A DNA stretch of 64,000 bases from SG8-40 sp963792855. GTDB taxonomy: Bacteria > Pseudomonadota > Gammaproteobacteria > Burkholderiales > Eutrophovitaceae. The number at the start of each line of letters is the position of its first letter. Position 1 is the first letter of the stretch. The notes beneath the pieces were generated by a model. That model searched no databases, was not told where the DNA came from, and worked only from the letters and a program-made list of their open reading frames with translations. A program made the translations under genes and the position numbers. This document shows, one piece after another, positions 53,385-63,692 of the stretch. The stretch covers positions 48,259-112,258 of the forward strand of contig CAWBXZ010000024.1 in assembly GCA_963792855.1 (NCBI GenBank). Direction: 5' to 3'.

Positions 53385-54503
53385 ATGGCACTGCTCAGCA
53401 GGTATCTTCAGGCGCCGATCGAGAGCGATCTAGGCCGCAAGATGGTCTTTGTCGGCGGGCCGCGGCAGGTAGGCAAGACACAACTGGGGAAGCTGATCAT
53501 CCCCGACCCGGCAGCGTATCTGAACTACGATATCGCCGAGCACCGCCGCGCCATCCTCAAGGGAGAACTGCCGGCGACGCCAGCCTGGTTCTTCGACGAG
53601 ATCCACAAATACCGGTCGTGGCGAAACTACCTCAAGGGCCTGTACGATGCCGCGGGCGCGCGAAAGCAGATCCTGGTGACGGGCAGCGCCAGGCTCGATT
53701 ACTACCGCTTCGGGGGCGACTCGCTTCAGGGACGCTATTTCTACTTTCGGCTTCACCCGTTGTCTTTCGCCGAGGTCGGCGGCAAGACGCCTGGGGATCT
53801 CGCTGCGCTGCTTGAGTTGTCCGGATTCCCCGAGCCGTTCATCGCATCGAGTGCGACGCAGGCCAGACGTTGGTCGCTGGCCTATCGTGAACGGCTCATC
53901 CGCGAAGAGGTGACAAGCCTCGAGTCGATCAGCGACCTGGCCAAGCTCGAGCTGCTCGCCATGTCGCTGCCTTCGCGTGTTGGCAGTCCGCTTTCTGTCA
54001 ACGCCTTGCGCGAAGATCTCCAGGTCAGCCACGCGACCGTCGCGCGCTGGCTGGATGTACTCGAGCGCTTGTATGCAATATTCCGGCTCCCGCCCTTCGG
54101 CACTCCCCGGCTGCGTGCGGTAAAGAAAGAACAAAAACACTATCACTTCGACTGGACGGTCGTTGGCGATCCGGCGGCACGCTTCGAGAACCTGGTTGCC
54201 TCGCACCTGCTCAAGTGGGCCCACTATCAGGCCGACACGCAGGGTCACGCCATCGAACTGCGCTACTTCCGCGACATTGACGGGCGAGAGGTTGATTTCG
54301 TTCTCGTCCACGAGGCGCAGCCCATCGGGTTCGTGGAATGCAAGCTGGGTGATGCGGAGGTTTCGCCTTCGCTGCGCTATCTGCGGAAGCGCTTCCCAAA
54401 GGTGCCGGCCTGGCAGCTCAGCGCTGTGGGCAGCAAAGACTTCGAGACCGCCGACGGGATAAGAGTGGCACCCGGTGGCGTCCTTCTCAGTCAGCTTGTC
54501 TAA
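53385..54503 (+). CDS. AAA-family ATPase with DUF4143 domain
   Basis: A 372-residue ATPase. Walker A is VGGPRQVGKTQL (residues 23-34), Walker B AWFFDEIHK, sensor region ILVTGSARLD; a winged helix follows (LREDLQVSHATVARWLDVLE) and then the DUF4143 nuclease-like domain (ELRYFRDIDGREVDFVLV, FVECKLGD, a D-x-K layout). Such proteins are frequent in accessory genomes and their targets are unknown. ATG at 53385 is chosen because the upstream frame runs over the inverted repeat. Confidence 0.85.
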   Translation: MALLSRYLQAPIESDLGRKMVFVGGPRQVGKTQLGKLIIPDPAAYLNYDIAEHRRAILKGELPATPAWFFDEIHKYRSWRNYLKGLYDAAGARKQILVTGSARLDYYRFGGDSLQGRYFYFRLHPLSFAEVGGKTPGDLAALLELSGFPEPFIASSATQARRWSLAYRERLIREEVTSLESISDLAKLELLAMSLPSRVGSPLSVNALREDLQVSHATVARWLDVLERLYAIFRLPPFGTPRLRAVKKEQKHYHFDWTVVGDPAARFENLVASHLLKWAHYQADTQGHAIELRYFRDIDGREVDFVLVHEAQPIGFVECKLGDAEVSPSLRYLRKRFPKVPAWQLSAVGSKDFETADGIRVAPGGVLLSQLV

Positions 54504-54727
54504 TAAATAATCTATAAAACAATGAGGTATATCTCGGCAAGGAGAGCTGTGTAGATTTTTGAAGGTATCTCTACGGTGCTTGTACAGCCCACAAATATGC
54601 ACCAAAAAATGCATCCATATTGTTCATTGGAAGAATATGGATCAGAATACGACCGCATATTGCACAACTGGATAATTTGAAAAACCCGAAGCGCCTGAAA
54701 AGGCAGCTTTCTTGACGAGGGAAAAAT

Positions 54728-55879
54728 ATGTCCCGAAGCGGGAGTTTTCGGCAGACCCTGCAGGGCTATAAAGCGTTCTTCCCGGCCGATCTTCCCCCGG
54801 CTCCACCAGTAGAGGCAGAAGGCGAATTAAGGCTGCTGTTATCGCGGGCCGACCAGGCACTTGGGGCGATCAATACCATTGCCAGCGTGCTCCCCAGCCC
54901 GGAGCTTTTCGTTGCGATGTTTATTCAAAAGGAAGCATTGTTGAGCTCTCAAATTGAGGGCACTCAGTCTTCGTTGGTGGACGTACTCGGTGTTGACGCC
55001 GATCAGGAGCCAGTCGCCGACGTGGGCGAGGTTGTGAATTACGTTAAGGCCATGCGGCATGGGTTACACAGGCTTCGGAATGAAAGTTTCCCGATGTCCC
55101 TCAGGCTTCTTCGGGAAACTCACGGTGTTCTCATGCAGCGGGTCCGTGGCGGCAAGCCCGCTCTCACGCCAGGAGAATTTCGAAATAGTCAGAACTGGAT
55201 CGGCGGCACCAACCCGGGCAACGCGAGATTTGTCCCGCCACCGCCGCACGAGATGCTCTCTGCGCTCGACAATCTCGAAAAATATATGCACATCAGGAAC
55301 GATGAACCGATGCTCGTTCGGTGCGCATTAATTCACTATCAGTTTGAGACCATCCACCCGTTTAACGACGGCAACGGACGGTTGGGTCGGTTGTTAGTGA
55401 CTTTCTATCTTGTCTGGCAAGAAGTCTTGAGCGAGCCGATGCTCTATCTGAGCGCGTACCTTAAAGTTCACCAGCAGGAATATTACGACCGGCTGCAACA
55501 GGTGCGCACCAGTGGCAACTACGAGGCCTGGGTGAGGTTTTTTCTCGAAGGGATTGTCACAGTGGCGGACCAGGTCGTGCAGACCACAAAGGCCATTCAG
55601 AAACTCGAGCATCGCGACATCGACCGGGTTCTGGAAGGCAGCACCGGTCACACGGGGGTGTTATTGCTGCGCTACCTCATGAAACAGCCCGTGGTACGCG
55701 TGCAGGACATCGAAAAGGCTTTGAAGATCAGCTACTCCAAAGCCAACAATCTGGCGGCGCAAATGGAAGACATTGGTGTTCTAAAGCAAATCACACCGGG
55801 CCGTCGCAACCGTAAATTCAGTTATCACGAATACGTGCAAATTCTCTCGGAAGGCACAGAACCCATCCCGCGCGCATAG
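54728..55879 (+). CDS. Fic family protein with self-inhibitory helix
   Basis: A 383-residue class II Fic protein. The N-terminal Fic_N domain contains the inhibitory motif SSQIEGTQSS (Glu77), which blocks ATP binding in the resting state. The Fic core is HPFNDGNGRLGR with catalytic His210. A C-terminal winged helix (VRVQDIEKALKISYSKANNL) is typical of the group. It AMPylates (or deAMPylates) target proteins. It is a single gene, with a start that follows TTGACGAGGGAAAAAT. Confidence 0.92.
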   Translation: MSRSGSFRQTLQGYKAFFPADLPPAPPVEAEGELRLLLSRADQALGAINTIASVLPSPELFVAMFIQKEALLSSQIEGTQSSLVDVLGVDADQEPVADVGEVVNYVKAMRHGLHRLRNESFPMSLRLLRETHGVLMQRVRGGKPALTPGEFRNSQNWIGGTNPGNARFVPPPPHEMLSALDNLEKYMHIRNDEPMLVRCALIHYQFETIHPFNDGNGRLGRLLVTFYLVWQEVLSEPMLYLSAYLKVHQQEYYDRLQQVRTSGNYEAWVRFFLEGIVTVADQVVQTTKAIQKLEHRDIDRVLEGSTGHTGVLLLRYLMKQPVVRVQDIEKALKISYSKANNLAAQMEDIGVLKQITPGRRNRKFSYHEYVQILSEGTEPIPRA

Positions 55880-56219
55880 CTATCAACGCGATCAACACGC
55901 GGTACCTTCGCTGGCATTTCGCCATCTCGCACCCGTACTTCTTCGCCTTTCTTGGTGTCTTCGCGCCTTTGCGGTGAGATTTTCCTGGAGCTCGTGGCGA
56001 CTTGGTGGTAAGTCCTTTTTACGGGCTTCCTCTGCGACCTTCGCGTCCTTCGCGGTGAAGCCTTTCTCGTTATTGGGTTTCTCGGTGATCTTGGTGTCTT
56101 CGTGGCGAAGCTTTTCGTACTCCCTTTGGGAGTGGGGTCGGACCTTGCCAAGCCTTTGCGAGCCACACCAGAAGTGGCGAAATGTTGACATATCATAAGA
56201 TCCGTCTACACTCTGCCAC
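55880..56219. other. Intergenic region with repeat block C
   Basis: Filled mostly by the degenerate repeat block. The last 90 bases before the AbiEi gene are AT-richer (TGTTGACATATCATAAGATC) and probably carry its promoter: TTGACA at 56184 with TAAGAT-like -10 is possible but the spacing is short. Confidence 0.4.
55933..56130 (+). repeat. Dispersed degenerate repeat, block C
   Basis: Units such as TCTTCGCGCCTTTGCGGTGAG, CCTTCGCGTCCTTCGCGGTGAAG and GTCTTCGTGGCGAAGCTTTTCG. Its order of units, and the flanking TACTCCCTTT, can be aligned over about 190 bases with block D, so C and D are copies of one longer element. Confidence 0.75.
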
Positions 56220-56828
56220 ATGCATGCAACCACTGGCAAAGACAAGGTTCTGAAGCTCGCGCGCCGTCGCGGGGGCGTTACCGCGCGTGAGCTGTCAGCA
56301 GCTGGCATTCACCGCCAAGTGCTGAGCCGGCTGGTCGCATCGGGCGAGGTCGAGCGTATCGCGCGAGGAATCTATCGTATTGCGGAGCACCCGATCACCG
56401 AACACCATGGTCTCGCGATTGCAAGTGCGGTCGTGCCACACGGCGTCATCTGCCTGCTTTCCGCCTTGCAGTTTCACGAAATCGGGACCCAGCTCCCGTC
56501 CGAGGTTTGGATTGCCATCGACCGGCGCGCCCGGCGCCCAGCATTGAAATTCCCACCCTTGCGAGTGATTCGCTACTCGGGCGAGGCGCTGACTGAGGGC
56601 GTTGAAACGCATGAAATAGAAGGCCAGAAGGTGAAGGTGTACAGCGTCGCCAAGACCTTGGCCGATTGCTTCAAATATCGTAACAAGATCGGCCTCGATG
56701 TTGCGTTGGAAGCGCTGCGTGAGGCATGGCGCACACGTCGTTTCACGATGGCGGAACTGGGTCGCTACGCCGGGATCTGTCGTGTGCAACGCGTCATGAG
56801 ACCTTATCTTGAGGCGCTGGCGGCATGA
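56220..56828 (+). CDS. AbiEi-type antitoxin, apparently without toxin
   Basis: A 202-residue protein with an N-terminal winged helix (RRGGVTARELSAAGIHRQVLSRLVASGEV) and the AbiEi C-terminal domain (HGVICLLSALQFHEIGTQLP, YSVAKTLADCFKYRNKIGL). In type IV AbiE systems the next gene should encode the nucleotidyltransferase toxin AbiEii. Here the next genes are HigB and HigA, and no AbiEii-like frame is visible. Start is ATG close behind TCTGCCACATG. Confidence 0.88.
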   Translation: MHATTGKDKVLKLARRRGGVTARELSAAGIHRQVLSRLVASGEVERIARGIYRIAEHPITEHHGLAIASAVVPHGVICLLSALQFHEIGTQLPSEVWIAIDRRARRPALKFPPLRVIRYSGEALTEGVETHEIEGQKVKVYSVAKTLADCFKYRNKIGLDVALEALREAWRTRRFTMAELGRYAGICRVQRVMRPYLEALAA

Positions 56829-56876
56829 CCAGGACTTGAAGGGGCGGCAGCCGTAGCCTCGTGATGAGTGTTGATC

Positions 56877-56895
56877 TATTACGCGAAACGTAATA
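56877..56895 (+). promoter_or_regulatory. Palindrome in front of higBA
   Basis: TATTACG and CGTAATA form a perfect inverted repeat with a five-base centre, ending ten bases before the GTG of higB. It is a likely HigA or HigBA operator. Confidence 0.65.
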
Positions 56896-56905
56896 CGCTT
56901 CTCGC

Positions 56906-57187
56906 GTGATCAAGTCCTTTCGTTCCGTAGATGCGGAGGCGATGTTTCAGGATCGACGGGTAGCGCGGTTCCGGTCGATCGAGCGACCTGCGCGCAGAAA
57001 ACTCCTGTACTTGAATCAGGCGCGATCGTTGCAGGACCTGCGCAGCCCTCCGGGAAATCGACTCGAAGCGCTTAAGGGCGATCGAAAAGGGCAACACAGC
57101 ATCCGCATAAATGACCAGTGGCGTATTTGCTTTCGTTGGTCCGGCGGTCACGCATGGGATGTTGAAATAGTGGATTACCACGACTAG
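56906..57187 (+). CDS. higB: HigB toxin
   Basis: A 93-residue RelE/ParE-superfamily toxin of the HigB type (GraT/HigB). Typical segments: MIKSFRSVDAE (GTG-initiated), RRKLLYLNQARSLQDL, PPGNRLEALKGDRKGQHSI and the C-terminal INDQWRICFRW. It cleaves mRNA at the ribosome. The antitoxin gene follows after eight bases, giving the toxin-first order that is characteristic of higBA. Confidence 0.95.
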   Translation: MIKSFRSVDAEAMFQDRRVARFRSIERPARRKLLYLNQARSLQDLRSPPGNRLEALKGDRKGQHSIRINDQWRICFRWSGGHAWDVEIVDYHD

Positions 57188-57195
57188 GTGAAATC

Positions 57196-57495
57196 ATGGC
57201 AGCAAAGTTACTCGAACCGATTCCTCCCGGCGAAATCCTGAGTGAGGATTTCATGAAGCCGCTCAGCCTGAGCATTAATGCGTTGGCGCGTGACATCGAC
57301 GTGCCGCCGAATCGTATCAGCGAGATTCTGTCGGGAAAGCGGGCCATTACGGCAGACACTGCGCTGCGTTTGGGGAAGTACTTCGGGGTCTCGCCCGAAG
57401 TCTGGGTCGGATTACAGGCCGACTACGATATCCGCGTGGCCAGGCAAACCACATGGCCAAAAATCGAACCGCGCGTTCGCGCAAGAGCGGCCTGA
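57196..57495 (+). CDS. higA: HigA antitoxin
   Basis: A 99-residue XRE-type antitoxin: PIPPGEILSEDFMKPLSLS at the start, then the helix-turn-helix INALARDIDVPPNRISEILSGKRAITADTALRLGKYFG. It binds HigB and represses the operon, probably at the palindrome in front of higB. A strong match to the HigA family. Confidence 0.95.
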   Translation: MAAKLLEPIPPGEILSEDFMKPLSLSINALARDIDVPPNRISEILSGKRAITADTALRLGKYFGVSPEVWVGLQADYDIRVARQTTWPKIEPRVRARAA

Positions 57496-57514
57496 ACGAT
57501 ACTGTTTCCCCGGC

Positions 57515-57690
57515 CTTGCGCGTCTTCGCGCCTTGGCGGTGAGATTTTCCCGGTGTTCATTTCGCATTGGTGGTGTCTCTTTTTTTCTTTCCCGATTTCC
57601 TCAGCGTCCTCCGCGTCCTTCGCGGTGAAGTCTTTTTTTTGTTATTGAATTTCTTGGTGTTCTTCGTGCCTTTGTGGTGAAGCTTTTCAT
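57515..57690 (+). repeat. Dispersed degenerate repeat, block D
   Basis: Units GTCTTCGCGCCTTGGCGGTGAG, CCTCCGCGTCCTTCGCGGTGAAG and GTTCTTCGTGCCTTTGTGGTGAAGC, followed by TACTCCCTTTATC. It fills most of the gap between higA and the P450 gene and is alignable with block C. Confidence 0.75.
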
Positions 57691-57755
57691 ACTCCCTTTA
57701 TCAGACCCCACTGCTAGACTCCCTCTATCGAAACCCGGTGTTCCCGAGGTTGGTC

Positions 57756-59204
57756 ATGACTGAGCAGGCCGAAGCAACACCTTCAGCAACGCACACGGGG
57801 GCCGGTGCACCCCGCGCACTCCGCGACCTGCCCGGCCCGCCGGGCCTGCCGGTGTTCGGCAACCTCCTGCAACTCGAAGCGCCCCGACTGCACCGTATCC
57901 TCGGCGGCTGGGCGGACCGCTATGGCAGCCTGTACCGGATGCGGCTGCGCGGGCGAGACGTGCTGGTGGTCGCCGACGCAAACCTGATCAGTGAGGTGCT
58001 GCGTAACCGTCCCGAAGGCTTCCGCCGCCGGCAGGCGCTGCGCAACGTCATGCTGGAGCTGGGCGTGAACGGCGTATTCAGCGCCGAAGGGGCGGACTGG
58101 CGCCGCCAGCGCAAGCTCGCGATGTATGCGCTGAATACCGCGCACATGCGCGAGTTTTTCGAGCGGCTGGACCAGGTCGCCGCGCGCCTGCAACGGCGCT
58201 GGGAAGGCGCGGCGCGCAACCAACAAACAATCGATCCGCAGCGCGACCTGATGCGTTTCACCGTGGACGTGACCAGCGGGCTGGCATTCGGCCAGGACCT
58301 GAACACCCTGGAGGAGACCGGCGACCCGATCCAGAAGCATCTCGACAAGATCTTCCCGGCGATGGCGCGGCGTCTGCTCATGCCGTTCGCGTATTGGCGC
58401 TATTTCAAACTGCCCAGGGACCGCGAACTGGACCGGGCGATGGCCGAGGTGCATAAGCTCGTCAATGGGCTGATCGCCAACAGCCGCGCGCAACTGGAGC
58501 GCGACCCGGCGCGGCGCACGCGGCCGACCAATTTTCTCGAAGCGATGCTGGTCGCGCGTGACGACGAAGCGGGCGGCTTCACCGACTCCGAGATCACCGG
58601 CAACGCGCTGACCATGCTGCTTGCCGGAGAAGACACCACGGCGAACACGCTCGCCTGGATGATGCATTTCATGGTCGAGCATCCGGAAGTGCAGGCCAAA
58701 ATGCGCGACGAGACCGATCGTGTGCTGGGCGAGCGCCAGCGCGTGCCCGACTACGCGACTGCAGATTCGTTTCCGTATATCGAGGCCGTCGCGCACGAAG
58801 CCATGCGACTGGAGCCGGTGGCGCCGCTGCTGGCGATGGAAGCCAACCACGACTGCGTCGTCGGTGATGTGGCGATTTCCGCGGGGACAGCGGTGTTCCT
58901 GCTGATGGCGCATGCCGAAGCGGACGCAGACAATTTCGTTGACCCAAAAACATTCCGGCCCGAGCGCTGGCTCGAGCCCGGCCAGGGGCCGCACAACGCC
59001 AAGGCCTTCATGCCGTTCGGCTCGGGCCCGCGCTTTTGCCCGGGACGGCATCTGGCCATGCTCGAAATCAAGCTGGTCGCTGCCATGCTGGTGCGCAACT
59101 TCGAGATCGTGCGCGCACCGGGCTCGCGACCGACCGAAGAGCATCTGGCACTCACCCTGATGCCGCGGAACCTGTCGGTGATCCTGCGCCGGCGGGGTGG
59201 CTGA
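57756..59204 (+). CDS. Cytochrome P450
   Basis: A 482-residue soluble-type P450 monooxygenase. Pro-rich start LPGPPGLPVFGN, I-helix oxygen motif LLAGEDTTANTL, K-helix EAMR (ExxR), FRPERW-type meander, and heme loop FGSGPRFCPGRHLA with Cys428 as thiolate ligand. No reductase or ferredoxin gene is nearby. The style (PGPPGLPVFGN, EDTT) resembles CYP families related to fatty acid or steroid hydroxylases. ATG at 57756 is preferred; the upstream six codons have no ribosome site. It is intact, unlike its right-hand neighbours. Confidence 0.92.
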   Translation: MTEQAEATPSATHTGAGAPRALRDLPGPPGLPVFGNLLQLEAPRLHRILGGWADRYGSLYRMRLRGRDVLVVADANLISEVLRNRPEGFRRRQALRNVMLELGVNGVFSAEGADWRRQRKLAMYALNTAHMREFFERLDQVAARLQRRWEGAARNQQTIDPQRDLMRFTVDVTSGLAFGQDLNTLEETGDPIQKHLDKIFPAMARRLLMPFAYWRYFKLPRDRELDRAMAEVHKLVNGLIANSRAQLERDPARRTRPTNFLEAMLVARDDEAGGFTDSEITGNALTMLLAGEDTTANTLAWMMHFMVEHPEVQAKMRDETDRVLGERQRVPDYATADSFPYIEAVAHEAMRLEPVAPLLAMEANHDCVVGDVAISAGTAVFLLMAHAEADADNFVDPKTFRPERWLEPGQGPHNAKAFMPFGSGPRFCPGRHLAMLEIKLVAAMLVRNFEIVRAPGSRPTEEHLALTLMPRNLSVILRRRGG

Positions 59205-59391
59205 GCGTCACGAAAAGAATGCTCGCGTAGGGCTCGAAATGCCCCGCATGAAGCACTGCGGCACCGGTCCTGGCAACCGGATGCTCGACTGCCAGGCTTC
59301 TCCTTCAAATTCAGCGTTGTTTCATCCGCTCATATCCGCTTAGCATCCCCTCTGAGGGCTCTACGCTAAGCAATACAGGGGAGGGTATTGA

Positions 59392-62234
59392 GTGGCGCAG
59401 CAAGAACAAGAGGCACGGCAACAAATTGACAACTTGCTAGAAAGAGCAGGCTGGACCGTGTTCGACGCGACCTCGGCCAACATCCACGCCGCGCGCGGCG
59501 TCGCCATCCGCGAGTTTCCGCTCACACCGGCCACGGCTTTGCCGATTACCTGCTCTATGTCGATGGCAAGGCCGCCGGCGTCATCGAGGCCAAGAAAGAG
59601 GGCGTGCACCCTCACCGGCGTCGAAACCCAGTCCGACAAATACACCAAGGGCCTGCCCGACGGACTGCCGCGCTGGCGCAACCCGCTGCCGTTCGCCTAT
59701 CAGTCCACCGGCATCGAAACGCGCTTCACCAACGGCCTCGATCCCGAGCCGCGCTCACGACCGGTGTTCGCATTTCACCGGCCCGAAACGCTCGCCACTG
59801 GCTCGGCGACGTTACCGCCGGCAACCGTGCGCAAACCGGCGAGCCGGCAATTCACCGCCCGAGCGCGCATTCGCCCCGCACCTTCCTCGCCCGCCTGCAG
59901 CAACATGCCAGAGCTGGTCGAGGAAGGCCTCTGGCCCGCGCAGATCACGGCCATCAACGACCTCGAAGACTCCCTGCGGGAAAACCGCCCGCGCGCCCTG
60001 ATCCAGATGGCCACCGGCTCGGGCAAGACCTTCACCGCGATTTCCTTCATCTACCGCCTGATCAAGTTCGCCGGCGCGCGGCGCGTGCTGTTCCTGGTCG
60101 ACCGCGGCAACCTCGGCGACCAGACGCTCAAGGAATTCCAGCAATACGTCTCGCCCTACAACAACTTCAAGTTCACCGAGGAATACATCGTCCAGCGCCT
60201 GACCAGCAACACGCTCGACACCACCGCCCGCGTCTGCATCTGCACCATCCAGCGCATGTACTCCATGCTGAAGGGCAAGGACCTGCCGAAGATCTCGAAG
60301 AACGAATCGGTCGACAAGCTCGAGCGGCTCGTTCAAGCAGCCCGAACCCCTGGAATACAACCCAGCAATCCCCATCGAGACCTTCGACTTCATCATCACC
60401 GACGAATGCCACCGCTCCATCTACAACCTCTGGGCGCAGGTGCTGGAATACTTCGACGCCTACCTGATCGGCCTCACCGCCACGCCCAGCAAGCAGACCT
60501 TCGGCTTCTTCCACCAGAACCTGGTGATGGAATACAACCACGAGATGGCCGTGGCCGATGGCGTCAACGTCAACTACGACGTCTACCGCATCCACACCAA
60601 GATCACCGAAGCCGGCTCCAAGGTGGAGGCCGGCTACTCGGTGCAGATCAGGAGCGCGAGACCCGCAAGAAGCGCTGGGAAGAAGCTCGACGACGACTTC
60701 ACCTACGACCCCAACCAGCTCGACCGCGACGTCGTCGCCCCGGACCAGATCCGCACCATCATCCAGCACCTACCGCGACAAGCTGTTCACCGAAATCTTT
60801 CCCGGCCGCGACGCTGGGTGCCCAAGACCCTCATCTTCGCCAAGGACGACTCCCACGCCGAGGACATCGTCGAGATCGTGCGCGAGGAGTTCGGCAAGGG
60901 CAACGACTTCGCCCAGAAGATCACCTACCGCACCACCGGTGCGCAAACCGCAAAGACCTCATCAACGCATTCCGCACCAGCCCCATGCCGCGCATCGCCG
61001 TCACCGTGGACATGATCGCCACCGGCACCGACATCAAGCCGGTGGAAATCGTCATCTTCATGCGCGCCGTCGAAATCGCGCGCCTTCTTCGAGCAGATGA
61101 AAGGCCGCGGCGTGCGCGTCATCAAGCCCGACGACCTGCAAAGCGTCACCCCCGACGCCAAGGCCAAGGACCACTTCGTCATCGTCGATGCCGTCGGCGT
61201 CTGCGAGCAGGACAAGACCGACTCCCGCCCGATGGAGAACAAGCCCACCGTCAGCTTCGAGAAGCTGCATGCAGGCCGTCGCCTTCGGCAACACCGAAGA
61301 CGACGTGCTCACCTCACTGGCCGGCCGCCTCGCGCGCATGGAACACCGCATGAGCGCGGAGGACGACCAGAAGATTCGGGAGCTGACCGGCGGCCTCGGC
61401 ATCAAGGATCTCAGCCACCAGATCGTCGAAGCCCTCGATCCGGACCGGCACATCGAGCAAGCCAAAGCCGATCTGGCATCGCCCCGGATGAGACAAGCCC
61501 GATACCGAACAGGAGCTCAGCGCAGCCCGAACAAGATCATTCAGGACGCCGTCAAACCCTTCCACGACCCCAAGCTGCGCGAAGCCATCGTCGACATCAA
61601 GAAGAAGAACGAAATCGTCATCGACCACGTCAGCCCCGACGAAGTGCTCGAAGCCGGCTTCTCCAAGGACGCGCTCGACCGCGCCAAAGGCATGGTCCGA
61701 GTCCTTCGAGCAATTCATCGAGGACAACAAGGACGAAATCACCGCCCTGCAGGTGCTCTACAGCAAGCCCTACAAACAGCGCCTGACCTTCGAGGCCGTC
61801 AAGGAACTGGCCGACGCCATCGAAAAGCCCCCGCACCTGTGGAACGAATCCCAGCTCTGGGACGCCTACGCCGCGCTGGAGAAGTCCAAAGTCAAAGGCG
61901 CCAGCGGCAAGCGCATCCTCACCGACCTCGTCTCCCTGGTGCGCTTCGCCATCCACCAGGACAACGAACTGATCCCGTTCCCCGAGCGCGTCAACGCCAA
62001 CTTCAAGGCGTGGCTGGCGTGGACAGGAGAGTCAGCGGCAAGCAATTCACCGAGGAACAGCGGCATTGGCTGGAAATGATTCGCGACCACATCGCCGCGA
62101 ATCTGGGCATCGAGCCGGATGACTTCGAGTACGCGCCGTTCGCGCAGGAAGGTGGACTCGGCAAGGTGCATCAGCTGTTCGGCGACAAGCTGAATGCGAT
62201 TATTGAAGAATTGAATGAGACGTTGGCGGCATGA
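59392..62234 (+). pseudogene. hsdR: Type I restriction subunit R (EcoEI type), many frameshifts
   Basis: The motor and nuclease subunit of a type I restriction enzyme. Pieces in alternating frames give the nuclease region (ADYLLYVDGKAAGVIEAKKE), ETQSDKYTKGLPD, helicase Walker A QMATGSGKTFTAISF, the DECH box FIITDECHRSIYNLW, YRTTGA/ FRTSPMPRIAVTVDMIATGTDI, and the EcoEI C-terminal domain ending NAIIEELNETLAA. About ten single-base indels must be repaired, e.g. CTCGTTC to CTCTTC near 60331 and CAGCACCTAC to CAGACCTAC near 60768. Conserved motifs are all intact, so noisy sequence is likely. Start GTG. Confidence 0.85.
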
Positions 62235-63692
62235 GCTAAGTCAAGATGACATATGCTGAAACCCAAACCGCGATAGCGAGATGCAACTAGCTGGCCGGTC
62301 AATTGCGACTCGGGAAGTTGTTGCTGAAACACGTACTAGAGGTCATTGTCGGAAGCGAATCACGCCGAGCAATCCCTTTCGATTAACGGCGATCCCATGG
62401 TTAACTGATCGATGCCATACGTAACACGTGAAGTACCTGACGGATCGATGGCGCATCAGATCGTCACGAAGGGACTGCTCGAGACAGTGGCGATAATTCA
62501 TCCAGCTAAGAACGTGTGATTACTTGTCTCGCGTATCGGCCTAGGGAAAAGCCGGGACTTGCGAGTGTCTCCACGTGGCTGTTCAACCAGCAAATCAATG
62601 CGACGTCTGCTGTTCGACCAGAGCGTTGTTCCTGAGTTTGGCATTCTACTCGACGCGCAAACGCTTGAAGCCATGGCTGATGTGTGTCTCAGCTACGACA
62701 CGTTGCCATAGTTAACGAGGGAACAGTTCCAGCGATTGCTCCATTTCCGCTCGCACCCCTCGACCAACAAAAACGCATCGTCGCGGAAATCGAAAAACAA
62801 TTCTCCCGCCTCGACGAAGCCGTCGCCAACCTCAAGCGCGTCAAGGCCAACCTCAAGCGCTACAAAGCCGCCGTCCTCAAAGCCGCCGTCGAAGGCCGCC
62901 TCGTCGAAACCGAAGCCGAACTCGCCCGCCGCGAAGGCCGCAGCTACGAAACCGGCGAGCAACTCCTGCAACGCATCCTCGAAACCCGCCGCAGCCAGTG
63001 GAAAGGCAAGGGCAAATACAAAGAACCCGCCGCGCCCGACACCACCGACCTGCCCGAATTGCCGGAGGGGTGGGTGTGGGCTGCGCTCGAGCAACTCGTT
63101 TATTCGATTTAGGAAGATGCTGATTTCAGGCCGCAGCACTCGGCAAGGAGGTAGCCCCTTTATTTCTGGCGGCAACATCTGTCCGGGTGGCATAGATTTC
63201 TCGGTTCGACCAAATTCGTCTGACCTGCTGCACGATGATTGTCAAAGAAGCGAGCCAACTACGGGGATTTGGTTTATGCGAGGAGGCGGCACACCGGGGA
63301 TGGTCGAGTGAAGATGGAGAGACGCGAATTCACCGCGTGGGTTCACGTGCCGGGCTAAGCTGATGGGGCCCTCGAGCTCTTCTATCTGCAACATGCTTGA
63401 ACTTTTAGCACTGCTATCGACAAGCACCGGTGACACACTGGTGTAGGTAACCACGATTAAGGACTTACGCGGATCGTTCAGTTGCCAGTACCAGTGCCGT
63501 CATCCAGAGCAACGGCGCATCGTCATCGAAGTTGACCGTCGCCTCTCTCTCCTGCGCGAAATCGAGGCCCAGGTGGACGCCAACCTCCAGCGCACCGAGC
63601 GCATGCGCCAATCCTTTTTGCAGCAATGCTTTACAGGGCGCTTAGTACTCAGGAGCTTCTCATCGCGTCATCGAGTCTATGACGCCAGTTGA
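62231..63692 (+). pseudogene. hsdS: Type I restriction specificity subunit S, broken
   Basis: The start ATGA overlaps the hsdR stop, but the frame is lost at once. The recognisable central conserved region is LAPLDQQKRIVAEIEKQFSRLDEAVANLKRVKANL with ARREGRSYETGEQLL, then LPELPEGWVWAALEQLV, the usual beginning of the second target-recognition domain; the C-terminal part gives EQRRIVIEVDRRLSLLREIE and FLQQCFTGRLV. Both recognition domains are scrambled by indels. HsdS normally has two such domains and dictates the DNA target. Confidence 0.75.

Noticed and set aside
53430..54614. 394-codon minus-strand frame
   Set aside because: Antisense to the DUF4143 ATPase, which shows Walker motifs.
49541..57690. 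CRISPR array or minisatellite
   Set aside because: The repeat units are degenerate, irregularly spaced and without spacers of constant length; no cas genes are present.
57783..59144. 453-codon open frame on the minus strand
   Set aside because: Antisense to the cytochrome P450 in high-GC DNA; no recognisable motif or ribosome site.
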